A stretch of 64,000 bases of DNA from Brevundimonas variabilis. GTDB taxonomy: Bacteria; Pseudomonadota; Alphaproteobacteria; Caulobacterales; Caulobacteraceae. Under the pieces are notes generated by a model. It did not search any database. It worked only from the letters and a program-made list of their open reading frames with translations, and was not told the origin of the DNA. Position numbers and translations under genes: made by a program. The stretch covers positions 186,001 through 250,000 of the forward strand of contig NZ_JACHOR010000001.1 in NCBI RefSeq assembly GCF_014199945.1, in the 5' to 3' direction. Below are positions 46,027 through 55,251 of the stretch, in pieces. Numbering within the stretch: the first letter of the stretch is position 1; every line of letters begins with the position of its first letter.

Positions 46027-46698
46027 ATGCGCATTCTGGTGGTCGAGGACGATGCGGACGCCGCCCAGGCGATGGTCCGGGGGCTGAGCGAAGCGGGGCA
46101 CGAGGTCGCCCATGCCGTCGACGGAGCCTATGGCCTGCTCGAGGCCCAGCAGGGCGGATACGACGTCTATGTCGTCGACCGGATGATGCCGCGCCTCGAT
46201 GGCGTGGGCATGGTCGAGACACTGAGGAAGAACGGCGACCAGACGCCGGTGCTGTTCCTGTCGGCCCTCGGCGAGGTCGAGGACCGGGTCACGGGGCTGA
46301 AGGCCGGGGCCGACGACTATCTGGTCAAACCCTATGCCTTTGCCGAGCTGATCGCGCGGGTCGAGGCCCTGTCGCGGCGTCGCGAGACCGGCGGCGTCCA
46401 GACCGTGCTCAAGGTCGGGGATCTGGAGATGAACCTGATCGCCCGCACCGTGCATCGCGGTACCACCGAGATCGACCTGCAGCCGCGGGAGTTCCAGCTG
46501 CTGGAATTCCTGATGCGCCACGCCAACCAGTCGGTCACCCGGACCATGCTGCTGGAGAAGGTCTGGGAATACCATTTCGACCCCCAGACCAATGTCATCG
46601 ACGTCCACATCAGCCGCCTGCGCGCCAAGATCGACAAGGGCTTCGACCGCGCGATGCTGCAGACGGTACGGGGTGCGGGATATCGGCTAGAGGCGTAA
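46027..46698 (+). CDS. OmpR-type response regulator
   Basis: A 223-residue regulator with receiver Asp51 (DVYVVDRMMPRLDG), Thr/Ser switch region LFLSALGEVEDRV and Lys in LVKPYAFAELIARV, and a winged-helix output domain with FQLLEFLMRHANQSVTR and the end TVRGAGYRLEA. The sequence is of the CusR/CopR/CzcR subgroup. A strong ribosome-binding site (GGAGGGG) precedes the ATG. The kinase gene begins nine bases after its stop; DegP is 85 bases upstream. Confidence 0.92.
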   Translation: MRILVVEDDADAAQAMVRGLSEAGHEVAHAVDGAYGLLEAQQGGYDVYVVDRMMPRLDGVGMVETLRKNGDQTPVLFLSALGEVEDRVTGLKAGADDYLVKPYAFAELIARVEALSRRRETGGVQTVLKVGDLEMNLIARTVHRGTTEIDLQPREFQLLEFLMRHANQSVTRTMLLEKVWEYHFDPQTNVIDVHISRLRAKIDKGFDRAMLQTVRGAGYRLEA

Positions 46699-46707
46699 AG
46701 CGCCTCG

Positions 46708-48126
46708 ATGCGTCTCCCCTCGCTTCTGCGCCGCACGCCGTTCCGGCTGACGCTGCTGTTCCTGGCCCTGTTCGCCACGGCCGCCAGTGCCATCCTGGCC
46801 TATGTCTATATCGCTTCGGCAGCGGAGGCCCGGGCCCAGGCGGAGGCGAGCGTGCAGGCCGAGGCCGACATCCTGCTGGCCATCTATAATGCCCGCGACA
46901 TCGATGCCCTGAACATGGCCCTGATTGAGCGGATCAGCCGGAGCGGGCCCTATGTCTATGTGCTGACCGACGCCAGCGGCGCCTTCATCAGCCGCAACCT
47001 GGATGCGTCGCCGATCGACCCGGCCCCCGATACCCGGGCCGGCCAGTGGGGCACCTTCCGCCTGACCGAGACCGACGAGGCCGGGCGGGTCGAGCGGCCG
47101 CAGGGTCTGGGGGTCGACTATGAACTGAGCGGCGGCGAGCATCTGTTCGTCGGCCAGTCGCTGGGTGACACCGAAGCCTATCTGATGCGACTGACCCAGG
47201 CCCTATGGGCGGCGATGGGGATGGTGCTGGTGCTCGGCGCCAGCGGGGGCCTGCTGATCAGCCGCAATGTCGAACGGTCGATGGCGCGGCTGAACAAGGT
47301 CGTGATGGCGGTTCAGGACGGCGACCTGAAGGCCCGGGCCGAGGTGCGCAAGTCCGGCGACGAACTGGACGAACTGGGCCAGGGGCTGAACCAGATGCTG
47401 GACCGGCTGGAAGCCTCGATGACCTCGATCCGGCATGCAGGCGATGCCATCGCCCACGACCTGCGCTCGCCCCTGACCCGGATGCGCGCCAAGCTGGAGG
47501 TGGCCCTGATCGATGCCGAGGCGGGCAAGGTGTCGGGCACCGATGCCCTGGGCGTTGCGCTGGACGAGGCCGACCACCTGCTCAAGACCTTCAACGCCGT
47601 CCTCGCCATCGCCCGGCTGCAGGCGGCCCAGGGCACGCCGGACCCGGTGCGCTTCGATGCAGCAGACCTGGCCTCAGACATGGCCGAGCTCTACGAGCCG
47701 GCGGCCGAGGACAAGGGGCTGGAGTTCGGGGCCGAGATCGAAGCCGGCCTGATGATCGAGGCCAACCGGCCGTTCCTTGCCCAGGCCCTCGCCAACGTCA
47801 TCGACAATGCCATCAAATACACACCGGTCGGCGGGGCCGTGATGTTCCGTGCCCGGCGGCGGTCATCGGGCGAGGTCGAGTATTCGGTGACCGACACCGG
47901 CCCCGGCGTGCCCGAGGCGGATCGCGAACGGGTCGTCGAACGCTTCGTCCGCCTGGACAACAGCCGCACGGAGGTGGGATCCGGCCTTGGCCTGTCGCTG
48001 GTTGTCGCCGTGCTGGAGGCGCATGGCGGGCGGGTGCAGCTGGATGAGGGTCCCGGTGTGTATGACGGGTTCGGACCGGGCCTGAGGGTCGCCCTTGTCC
48101 TGCCTCCCGCACCGGCGGGCGTATGA
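46708..48126 (+). CDS. sensor histidine kinase
   Basis: A 472-residue kinase with helix 1 (LTLLFLALFATAASAILAYVY), a periplasmic domain of about 130 residues, helix 2 (about 165-187), HAMP, and DHp with His250 in DAIAHDLRSPLTRMR. The ATP domain has NVIDNAIKYTPVGG, DTGPGVP and GSGLGLSLV. It pairs with the regulator just upstream. Its stop overlaps the glnE start (ATGA). Confidence 0.92.
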   Translation: MRLPSLLRRTPFRLTLLFLALFATAASAILAYVYIASAAEARAQAEASVQAEADILLAIYNARDIDALNMALIERISRSGPYVYVLTDASGAFISRNLDASPIDPAPDTRAGQWGTFRLTETDEAGRVERPQGLGVDYELSGGEHLFVGQSLGDTEAYLMRLTQALWAAMGMVLVLGASGGLLISRNVERSMARLNKVVMAVQDGDLKARAEVRKSGDELDELGQGLNQMLDRLEASMTSIRHAGDAIAHDLRSPLTRMRAKLEVALIDAEAGKVSGTDALGVALDEADHLLKTFNAVLAIARLQAAQGTPDPVRFDAADLASDMAELYEPAAEDKGLEFGAEIEAGLMIEANRPFLAQALANVIDNAIKYTPVGGAVMFRARRRSSGEVEYSVTDTGPGVPEADRERVVERFVRLDNSRTEVGSGLGLSLVVAVLEAHGGRVQLDEGPGVYDGFGPGLRVALVLPPAPAGV

Positions 48127-51032
48127 GCCTGTCCGCGACAGCCCTGGGTGCTTTGATCCGGCCCTGCGGACCGGTGATCGATCCCGCGATCGCTGCTCGG
48201 ACACACGATCGGCTGATCGAGACGGCGGACGCCGGTGGCTGGCGGGCCGCTCTGGACGCCGCCTGGCTGGCGCTGGAGCCCGTCTTCGCGGCCTCGCCCT
48301 ATCTGTCCGGACTGGCCCGGCGCTGGCCGGACCGGTTGCACGACATCCTGCGCCAGGACCCCGAGGCCCGGCTGGCGGCGATCCTGTCGGATACCGACGC
48401 ACTGACCGGCGGGGCCGAGGACGTGCGCCGGCCCCTGCGTCTGCTGAAGGCCGAACTGCATCTCCTGACCGCGATCGCGGACCTCGGCGGACACTGGGAT
48501 CTGGATCAGGTCACCGGAGCACTCAGCCGCTTCGCCGATGCCACGACCCGAACCGCGCTGGCCGCTGTGGCCCATGATCAACGCACCAGGGGCAAGCTGA
48601 CCAGCGCCCCCGACGACCCGCGCGGCCCCGTGCCCGGGCTGTTCGGCCTGGCCATGGGCAAGCACGGCGCGTTCGAGCTGAACTATTCCAGCGACATCGA
48701 CATCTCCTTCTTCTTCGACCCCGAACAACTGGCCGCGGCCCTGGGGCCGGGCGTGGAGGCCCAGACCTTCGTCAACCGCATCGGTCAGGGACTGGCCACC
48801 CTGCTGTCGGAGCGGACAGCCGATGGCTACGTCTTCCGCGTCGATCTGAGGCTGCGGCCCGATCCCTCCTCGACCCCGCCGGTCGTGGCCGTGCCCATGG
48901 CGCTGGACTACTATGAGTCCGTTGGCCAGAACTGGGAGCGGGCCGCCTTCATCAAGGCCCGGGCCGTCTGCGGCGATGCGGTTGCGGCGGCCGAATTCCT
49001 GAACGACCTGACCCCCTTCATCTGGCGGCGCAGCCTCGACTACCAGGCTGTGCTCGATATCCAGTCGATCAAGCGGCAGATCCACGTCCACAAGACCGGC
49101 GAGGGCCTCGAAGCCGCCGGAGCCAATCTCAAGCTCGGACGCGGCGGCATCCGCGAGATCGAGTTCCACGCCCAGACCCAGCAGCTGATCCTCGGTGGCC
49201 GTGACCCCGGCCTGCGCAAGGATCGCACGGTCGAGGCGCTGGCGGCGCTGGCTGCCGCTGGACACATGCCTGCCGAGGTCGCCGACGAACTGACCATCGC
49301 CTATGTCCGCCTTCGGGGTCTGGAGCACCGCGTCCAGATGCTGGACGACGAGCAGACCCACACCCTGCCCGCCGACCCTGGGCGTCGTCAGGCCGTCGCG
49401 GCTCTGGAGGGTCATGCGGATCTGGCCAGCTTCGATGCCGGGGTCGAAACCCTGCTGGCCGGGGTCAACCGCCGCTATGGCGAGCTGTTCGAGGGCGAGG
49501 AAGACCTGTCTTCTCCCTATGGCAGTCTGGTCTTCACCGGCACGGACAATGACCCGGAGACCCTCGCGACCCTGGAACGGATGGGGTTTTCCGAACCGGC
49601 CTCCGTCGCCGACACGATCCGCTCCTGGCACCACGGACGCATTCCCGCGACCCGGACGGCACGGGGCCGGGAGCTGTTCACCCGCCTCGCGCCCCGCCTG
49701 CTGACCGCGCTCGCAGATACAGGGGCACCCGATGCCGCCTTCCGTCGGTTCGCCGTCTTCTTCTCGGGCATGAATGCGGGCGTGCAGGTTCAGGCCCTGT
49801 TTCTGGGTCAGCCCAGGCTGTTTGACCTGGTCGTCGGCGTCATGGCGTTTGCGCCGCGTCTGGCACGGGCGCTGGGGCGGTATCCCGCCGCTCTCGATTC
49901 CATGCTGGACGCCCGGTTCCAGACCGAACTCGGCATCAACACCGGCCTGTTCGACCAGATGGACGCCGAGGCGCGAGCCTCGGGCGATTTTGAAGGGGCC
50001 ATGAATGTCGTGCGCCGTCTGCATCGCGAGCAGGACTTCCGCATCGGCATCCAGACCCTGAGCGGGCGTGTGGGGCCGGCGGCCGCGGGGCTGGCCTACA
50101 CCAATCTGGCCGATGCGGTCATGCGGACCCTGTCGGAAGCGGCGCTCGTCGAAACCCTGCGCCTCGGCGGGGCCTTTCCCGGCGTCGTCGCCGTGATCGC
50201 CCTGGGCAAAGCCGGCTCGCGCGAAATGACGGCGAGTTCCGACCTCGATCTGATGACGGTCTATGACGCCCCGCCCGAAGCGGTCAGCGCGGGCAAGGGC
50301 TGGAGTGCGGATCTGTGGGGGGCCCGCTTTACCCAGCGGCTGATCGCAGCGCTCTCGGCCCATACCGGCGAGGGCGGGCTTTACGAGGTCGACATGCGGC
50401 TGCGGCCCTCCGGGTCGAAGGGGCCCGTTTCGGTGCGGCTGGCCGCCTTCGAAGCCTACTATGCGGAGGAGGCAGCGACCTGGGAGTTCATGTCCCTGAC
50501 CCGGGCAAGGGTTGTCTGGGCCAGCGACGCGGACTTCGGCGAACGTGTCACCGCAGCGATCGAGGGGGCCCTTCGCCGTCCGCGTCCGGGCGTGGATGTG
50601 GCAGCCGATGTCCGGTCCATGCGGGACCTGATGGATCGTGAACGGCGCCCATCGGGGTTCTGGGACCTGAAGCTCGCCTCGGGGGGTCAGGTGGATGCCG
50701 AGTTCGTGGGACAGTACCGCCAGCTCGTCAGGGCAGCGGCAGGCGCGACCCTGACCGTTTCGACCGTCGATCAGCTCGGCCATGACCCGGTCCTGGCCGA
50801 GAGCTGGACACTACATCAGCAGCTGAGCCAGCTTCTGGCCTGTGCGTTCGAGGACCGCCCCGATCCGGACGCTGAACCGTCGGCCTTTCAGGCCCGGCTG
50901 GCAGAAGGGGCTGACGCACCGGACTTCGACCGGCTGCGCGCGCAACTGGCCGACGTCAGGATGCGCGCACGAGCGGCCTTCGAGACCGCCCTTCCCTGCC
51001 CCCGCGACGGAGTTTCCGACGACCCGCGTTGA
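48123..51032 (+). CDS. glnE: bifunctional glutamine synthetase adenylyltransferase/deadenylase
   Basis: A 969-residue protein with two nucleotidyltransferase domains. The N-terminal (deadenylylating) domain has LNYSSDIDISFFFD near residue 185-200 and the C-terminal (adenylylating) domain has SREMTASSDLDLMTVYD near 698-712, each followed by a helical GlnE/GlnD linker. It attaches or removes AMP on glutamine synthetase in response to PII. The ATG overlaps the histidine kinase stop, so it is translationally coupled to the two-component system. Confidence 0.97.
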   Translation: MSLSATALGALIRPCGPVIDPAIAARTHDRLIETADAGGWRAALDAAWLALEPVFAASPYLSGLARRWPDRLHDILRQDPEARLAAILSDTDALTGGAEDVRRPLRLLKAELHLLTAIADLGGHWDLDQVTGALSRFADATTRTALAAVAHDQRTRGKLTSAPDDPRGPVPGLFGLAMGKHGAFELNYSSDIDISFFFDPEQLAAALGPGVEAQTFVNRIGQGLATLLSERTADGYVFRVDLRLRPDPSSTPPVVAVPMALDYYESVGQNWERAAFIKARAVCGDAVAAAEFLNDLTPFIWRRSLDYQAVLDIQSIKRQIHVHKTGEGLEAAGANLKLGRGGIREIEFHAQTQQLILGGRDPGLRKDRTVEALAALAAAGHMPAEVADELTIAYVRLRGLEHRVQMLDDEQTHTLPADPGRRQAVAALEGHADLASFDAGVETLLAGVNRRYGELFEGEEDLSSPYGSLVFTGTDNDPETLATLERMGFSEPASVADTIRSWHHGRIPATRTARGRELFTRLAPRLLTALADTGAPDAAFRRFAVFFSGMNAGVQVQALFLGQPRLFDLVVGVMAFAPRLARALGRYPAALDSMLDARFQTELGINTGLFDQMDAEARASGDFEGAMNVVRRLHREQDFRIGIQTLSGRVGPAAAGLAYTNLADAVMRTLSEAALVETLRLGGAFPGVVAVIALGKAGSREMTASSDLDLMTVYDAPPEAVSAGKGWSADLWGARFTQRLIAALSAHTGEGGLYEVDMRLRPSGSKGPVSVRLAAFEAYYAEEAATWEFMSLTRARVVWASDADFGERVTAAIEGALRRPRPGVDVAADVRSMRDLMDRERRPSGFWDLKLASGGQVDAEFVGQYRQLVRAAAGATLTVSTVDQLGHDPVLAESWTLHQQLSQLLACAFEDRPDPDAEPSAFQARLAEGADAPDFDRLRAQLADVRMRARAAFETALPCPRDGVSDDPR

Positions 51033-51083
51033 ACCTGTCGACATGGGGATGCGCCAGGCCACAACGGCCAATCGGAGACCACA

Positions 51084-51713
51084 ATGAAAAAGACGATGAT
51101 GATCGGCGGCGCCGCTGCGCTCGCTCTCTCCGCCGCCGTCGGTGGCGCTGCCCTTGCCCAGCAGGCACCTGCCGAGCGCTCGCCTGCCCGGGCTGATGCC
51201 AACCGTGACGGACAGATCACGCGGGCCGAGTTCGTCGATGCTCGCGTCCAGCGACTGAAGGCCATCGATACGGATGGCGACGGCACGATCACCAGGGCGG
51301 AACGAGCGGGTGCGAAACAGGCGCGCCGAGCCGAGCGTCTGGAGGGCCGATTTGATCGGCTCGACACGGACCGCAATGGCGCAATCAGCCGTACCGAGTT
51401 CCAGGCCCGTCCCGAGCGGGGAGGTCGTGGGCCCGGTGCGGACAGGATGGGCCGCGGTGGCCCCCGCGGCGAACGCATGGCAGCGCGCCGGGAGGCCCGT
51501 GGCCCGCTTGTGATCGCTGAAGCCGAGGCCCGGGCGACAGAAGCCTTCGCCCGGATGGATGCCAACAGCGATGGAGCCGTGACGGTGGCCGAACGTCGCG
51601 CTGCCCGCCAGCAGATGCGTCAGGTCCGGCAGGAGCGTCGTGCCGAGCGCGTGGCCCGTCGTGCGGCTCCGGGTTCGCAAACCCAGTCGCCTCCGACCCC
51701 CGGTTCGGAGTAA
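51084..51713 (+). CDS. secreted EF-hand protein
   Basis: A 209-residue protein with a signal peptide (MKKTMMIGGAAALALSAAVG, cleavage near AQQA) and four EF-hand-like calcium loops: DANRDGQITRAEF, DTDGDGTITRAE, DTDRNGAISRTEF and DANSDGAVTVAE. Between the third and fourth loops and at the end there are Arg/Gly/Ala-rich helical stretches. It should bind Ca2+ in the periplasm. It stands 65 bases in front of the ECF sigma factor gene on the same strand and may be its sensor or target. Confidence 0.85.
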   Translation: MKKTMMIGGAAALALSAAVGGAALAQQAPAERSPARADANRDGQITRAEFVDARVQRLKAIDTDGDGTITRAERAGAKQARRAERLEGRFDRLDTDRNGAISRTEFQARPERGGRGPGADRMGRGGPRGERMAARREARGPLVIAEAEARATEAFARMDANSDGAVTVAERRAARQQMRQVRQERRAERVARRAAPGSQTQSPPTPGSE

Positions 51714-51778
51714 GGGCATGTCGGGGAAGGCCGTGCTGTCTCGGTCAGCCCGTTTCGTGCGAATCGAAAGAGGGCCGT

Positions 51779-52384
51779 TTGGCGCTGACGACCGACCCCG
51801 ACGAGGATTTGGTTCGCCGTGTGGGTCAGGGCGACCCGGCGGCGATCCAAGCCATGGTCGCGCGAAAACTGCCCCGGATGCTGGCGCTCGCCAGCCGGAT
51901 GCTGGGCGATCTCACCGAAGCCGAGGATGTGGCGCAGGAGGCCATGCTGCGGGCCTGGAAGCAGGCCCCCCGATGGAGGCCGGGACAGGCCAAGTTCGAT
52001 ACATGGCTGCACCGCGTCGGGCTGAACCTCTGTTACGATCGGCTGAGACGACGCCGGGAGGTCCCGACCGATACGCCACCCGACCGGACCGACGATGGGC
52101 CAGCGCCCGATCGCGGGCTGATCGCAGCACAGACGGGCATCCGGGTGGATGCGGCCCTAGCCCGGTTGCCGGACCGACAGCGCGAGGCCATCATCCTGTG
52201 TCATTATCAGGAACTCACCAACATCGAGGCGGCGTCGCTGATGAGCGTCAGCGTCGACGCCTTGGAAAGCTTGCTGTCACGGGGCCGACGGGCCTTGCGA
52301 CAGACACTGGCCGATCTGGCTCCGGGTCACGACCCCGGGGCCAGCCCGAGCTCCGCTCGGGCGGCTGAAGGAGGAAGAACATGA
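51779..52384 (+). CDS. ECF-family RNA polymerase sigma factor
   Basis: A 201-residue sigma factor with region 2 (ALASRMLGDLTEAEDVAQEA, FDTWLHRVGLNLCYDRLRRR) and region 4 (RLPDRQREAIILCHYQELTN, SVDALESLLSRGRRALR). No region 1.1 or 3 is present, as usual for ECF factors. The start appears to be TTG at 51779 with AGAGGG in front. The stop overlaps the next gene (ATGA), whose product is a likely membrane anti-sigma factor. Confidence 0.9.
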   Translation: MALTTDPDEDLVRRVGQGDPAAIQAMVARKLPRMLALASRMLGDLTEAEDVAQEAMLRAWKQAPRWRPGQAKFDTWLHRVGLNLCYDRLRRRREVPTDTPPDRTDDGPAPDRGLIAAQTGIRVDAALARLPDRQREAIILCHYQELTNIEAASLMSVSVDALESLLSRGRRALRQTLADLAPGHDPGASPSSARAAEGGRT

Positions 52385-52806
52385 AGGTCGAACGATTTCA
52401 GGAGCTGGCCGAGGCCTATGGCGCGGATCTGCGCCGCTGGCCGGAGACGGACCGCGCGGCGGCCGAGGCTTTGCGGCGCGCCGAGCCTGTCATGGTCGAG
52501 CGGCTGTTGTTCGAAGCGGCGATGACAGATGCAGCGCTGCATGCATCCGCGTCCCCCCAGGTGTCGATGGCCCTGCGTGACCTCGTCATTGCCTCTGCGA
52601 CCGCGGCAGGCCTGTCACATCGCCGGATGCAATGGATTGCAGGGCGCCTGGCCTGGATGTCCGGGGCAGGCTGGGCCGCAGCGGCCTGTGCGGGCGTGGT
52701 CTTTGGCCTGAATCTGACGACCCAACTGACGGCTGACAAGCAGGTCGATGCCGTCCTCTATCAGGCCACGATGGACGGCGTGGATGACACCGAGGTGCTG
52801 GGTTGA
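52381..52806 (+). CDS. one-helix membrane protein, probable anti-sigma factor
   Basis: A 141-residue protein with a soluble N-terminal part (ERFQELAEAYGADLRRWPET) and one membrane helix near residues 90-112 (WAAAACAGVVFGLNLTTQL), then a short periplasmic tail. The N-terminal pattern recurs next to ECF sigma genes in alphaproteobacteria, from memory. It is coupled to the sigma gene by an ATGA overlap and to the next gene by another overlap, the arrangement expected of an anti-sigma factor. No zinc-binding HxxxCxxC motif is present. Confidence 0.65.
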   Translation: MKVERFQELAEAYGADLRRWPETDRAAAEALRRAEPVMVERLLFEAAMTDAALHASASPQVSMALRDLVIASATAAGLSHRRMQWIAGRLAWMSGAGWAAAACAGVVFGLNLTTQLTADKQVDAVLYQATMDGVDDTEVLG

Positions 52807-53324
52807 ACGCGCGGGTTCTCGCCATTGCCCTGGCGGTCTCCGTGGCCGTGAACCTGTTTGCGGTCGCCGCGGGCGTGACCGTGATGGTCGGCCAGGCGAA
52901 GGTCGAACGCCAGCTCGAGCAGGCCCAGCGCCCCGGCCGGGATCGCTCGATGCGCGAGGTTCTCGCCACCGTCGATCCCGAGGTCCGGGACCGCGTGCGC
53001 GCTGCCATGCGCGCCTCGGCGCAGGCCGCGCGTCCTGATTTCGAGGATGCCCGACAGGCGCGGCGCGAGGCCGTTGCCCTGAGCCAGGCTGAAGCGTTCG
53101 AGCCTGCTGCCGTGGCGACCTTGCTGCAACGCTCCCGCGAGGCGGAACTGAGGGGCCGGGCGCGGCTGGAGACCGACATGGTTGCCGTCCTGCAGACCCT
53201 CGCCCCCGAGGATCGCAAGACCCTGTCGGTCTTGATGAACCGCAGGCGCAATCGGGATCGCAGGCCGACAGAGCCCGTGGCCGAGCCTCGTCCCCAGCCC
53301 CCCGTCGCGGGCGAGAAGGGCTGA
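52803..53324 (+). CDS. periplasmic heavy-metal sensor-like protein (ZraP/CnrX, Metal_resist type)
   Basis: A 173-residue protein with an N-terminal signal anchor (LAIALAVSVAVNLFAVAAGV) and a helical periplasmic domain (REVLATVDPEVRDRVRAAM ... LAPEDRKTLSVLMNRRR), the helical-hairpin pattern of the heavy-metal resistance / Spy / CnrX group. It begins with TTG overlapping the previous stop. In Cupriavidus, CnrX senses metal and controls the anti-sigma factor CnrY; this gene occupies the corresponding place. The few histidines and lack of methionine clusters argue against nickel sensing as such. Confidence 0.72.
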   Translation: MNARVLAIALAVSVAVNLFAVAAGVTVMVGQAKVERQLEQAQRPGRDRSMREVLATVDPEVRDRVRAAMRASAQAARPDFEDARQARREAVALSQAEAFEPAAVATLLQRSREAELRGRARLETDMVAVLQTLAPEDRKTLSVLMNRRRNRDRRPTEPVAEPRPQPPVAGEKG

Positions 53325-53414
53325 CGCGAGACCGGACGGCATGGCATCAGCGATCCCGCTGCGGTATCGAGCGCGGATGTTGATCGAGACCTCTCCGCGC
53401 GCGGGAACACCGGC

Positions 53415-54653
53415 TTGAGCCGCCAGACCATCGACGTCCTGATCGTGGGTGCGGGTGCGGCGGGCATGATGTGCGCGATCGAAGCCGGTCAGCGTGGGCG
53501 CCGGGTCCTGGTCGTCGACCATGCGCAGGCCCCGGGCGAGAAGATCCGGATTTCGGGTGGCGGACGCTGCAACTTCACCAATACCGGGACCACGCACAGG
53601 AATTTCCTCGGCGAGAACCCCCATTTCGCCGCCTCGGCGCTGAAACGCTACACGCCCGCCGACTTCATTGCCCTTGTCGATCGGCACGGCATCGCCTGGC
53701 ATGAAAAGACCCTGGGCCAGCTTTTCTGTGACGACAGCGCCAAGCAGATCGTGCGGATGCTGACCGACGGCATGAGGGCCCGCGGCGTGGTTCTGAAACT
53801 GGGCACGGGCATCGCCGCACTGGAGCGAGCGAGCGACGGCTTTGATGTCACCCTGGACGACGGAACGAGCCTCAGGGCCTCTTCGGTCGTCGTCGCGACC
53901 GGCGGCAAGTCCATCCCCAAGATGGGCGCCTCAGGATGGGGCTATGATCTTGCCCGGCGCTTCGGGCTCCGGGTCACGGACACCCGCCCTGCCCTGGTGC
54001 CTCTCACGTTCGAGACCGGGCTTCTGGAGACGCTGAAGGCCCTCGCCGGAGTGGCCGTCGAGGTGGAGGTAACGTCCGATCCCGCGCCCGGTCCGCGCGA
54101 TGCCACCCCGGCGGTGGCCAGCATGCGGGACAGGGCGACATTTCGTGAAGGCATGCTGTTCACCCATCGCGGCCTGTCCGGTCCGGCCGTCCTGCAGATC
54201 AGTTCCTACTGGCGCGAAGGCGAGGCGATCACGATCGCCATGGCGCCGGGCGAGGACGTCTACGGGCGGCTCAAGGGCGTCAAGGACGCCGGTGGCAAAC
54301 AGGCCATTCACACGGCACTGGGCGAGATCGTGCCGCGCCGCCTCGCCGAGACGATCGTCGCGCGGGAGCAGATCGCAGGCAAGCTGGCCGAGGTCGGAGA
54401 CAAGACCTTGCGGCGTCTGGACCAGGCCGTGAACAACTGGACGGTGAAGCCTGTCGGATCCGAAGGTTATCGCACGGCCGAAGTCACTCTGGGCGGGGTC
54501 GGTACCGGTGCCCTGGATCAGAGGACGATGCAGGCCACGACCGTGCCCGGCCTCTTTTTCATCGGCGAGGTCGTCGATGTCACGGGCTGGCTGGGGGGCT
54601 ATAATTTCCAGTGGGCCTGGTCGTCCGGTTGGGCCGCCGGTCAGGTCTGCTGA
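53415..54653 (+). CDS. YhiN/HI0933-type flavoprotein
   Basis: A 412-residue FAD-binding protein of the BaiN/YhiN family. The dinucleotide motif is VLIVGAGAAGMMCAIEAGQRG, the second family motif KIRISGGGRCNFTN near residue 45, and the C-terminal FAD motif GLFFIGEVVDVTGWLGGYNFQ. These proteins are predicted NAD(P)H-dependent oxidoreductases with unproven substrate; some reduce unsaturated steroid acids. The start is TTG at 53415, fixed by the position of the dinucleotide motif. Confidence 0.9.
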   Translation: MSRQTIDVLIVGAGAAGMMCAIEAGQRGRRVLVVDHAQAPGEKIRISGGGRCNFTNTGTTHRNFLGENPHFAASALKRYTPADFIALVDRHGIAWHEKTLGQLFCDDSAKQIVRMLTDGMRARGVVLKLGTGIAALERASDGFDVTLDDGTSLRASSVVVATGGKSIPKMGASGWGYDLARRFGLRVTDTRPALVPLTFETGLLETLKALAGVAVEVEVTSDPAPGPRDATPAVASMRDRATFREGMLFTHRGLSGPAVLQISSYWREGEAITIAMAPGEDVYGRLKGVKDAGGKQAIHTALGEIVPRRLAETIVAREQIAGKLAEVGDKTLRRLDQAVNNWTVKPVGSEGYRTAEVTLGGVGTGALDQRTMQATTVPGLFFIGEVVDVTGWLGGYNFQWAWSSGWAAGQVC

Positions 54654-54901
54654 CATCGCGCGCGCTGTCGGACTTGCGCGCCTAACCGCGACTTCCTAGG
54701 TTGCAGATGCGGGACGGGCCCCTCTGGCGTTCGTTTCCGGTTCTGTTTCCGAGCGGCTTTCCCCCCAGCCGTGGCGAGACGCCGGAGGCGACGCGATGTC
54801 GGACCGCAACGGGTGCGCCCGGAGCATGGCCTGTCGCTCGCTTGTGATGGATTGTGTTCCGGGTGCATTCGTCCACTGGTTCAGCTCCACTGAGGCCGCC
54901 C

Positions 54902-55237
54902 ATGCCCCTTCTGATGTGCCCGAACGACAACGCTCCGATGCAGACGCTCGAGCGCGCCGGCGTCCAGTTCGACATGTGTCCGACGTGTCGCGGTGTCTGG
55001 CTTGATCGCGGCGAACTCGAAAAGCTGATGGACGCTTCGGCCGCGGACAGCCGCCCGGCCAGCCCTGCACCATCGACCTATGCGCCGCCCCCTCAGCAGC
55101 CCTCACCGTGGGGCGGAGGGGCCGCTGGCGGGTATCGCCAGGAGCCGCGTCGCGATGACTATCGCCGGGACGACCGCTATGATGGCGACCGTTATCGCAA
55201 GAAGAAGCGCGACAGCATTTTCGACATTTTCGACTAG
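54902..55237 (+). CDS. TFIIB-type zinc-ribbon protein
   Basis: A 111-residue protein with a zf-TFIIB ribbon at its start: LMCPNDNAPMQ with the first cysteine, then DMCPTCRGVWLDRGELEKL. The rest is a Pro/Ser linker and a highly charged Arg/Asp/Tyr tail ending in SIFDIFD. A conserved family of unknown function, perhaps a nucleic-acid- or protein-binding adaptor. The ATG at 54902 puts the first CPND motif at residue 6. The 248 bases upstream (54654-54901) hold no supported gene. Confidence 0.8.
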   Translation: MPLLMCPNDNAPMQTLERAGVQFDMCPTCRGVWLDRGELEKLMDASAADSRPASPAPSTYAPPPQQPSPWGGGAAGGYRQEPRRDDYRRDDRYDGDRYRKKKRDSIFDIFD

Positions 55238-55251
55238 GCGCTGGTCCGGGA

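Noticed and set aside
47691..50783. Very long open frame antisense to glnE (about 1,030 codons)
   Set aside because: It is the mirror frame of a clear GlnE gene; long antisense frames are expected in DNA of this GC content, and its translation is low-complexity Gly/Arg/Gln-rich without any domain.
54654..54901. Gene or structured RNA in the 248-base gap before the zinc-ribbon gene
   Set aside because: The short open frames there have no ribosome-binding site or family features, and the GCGCGC repeats give only weak hairpins.
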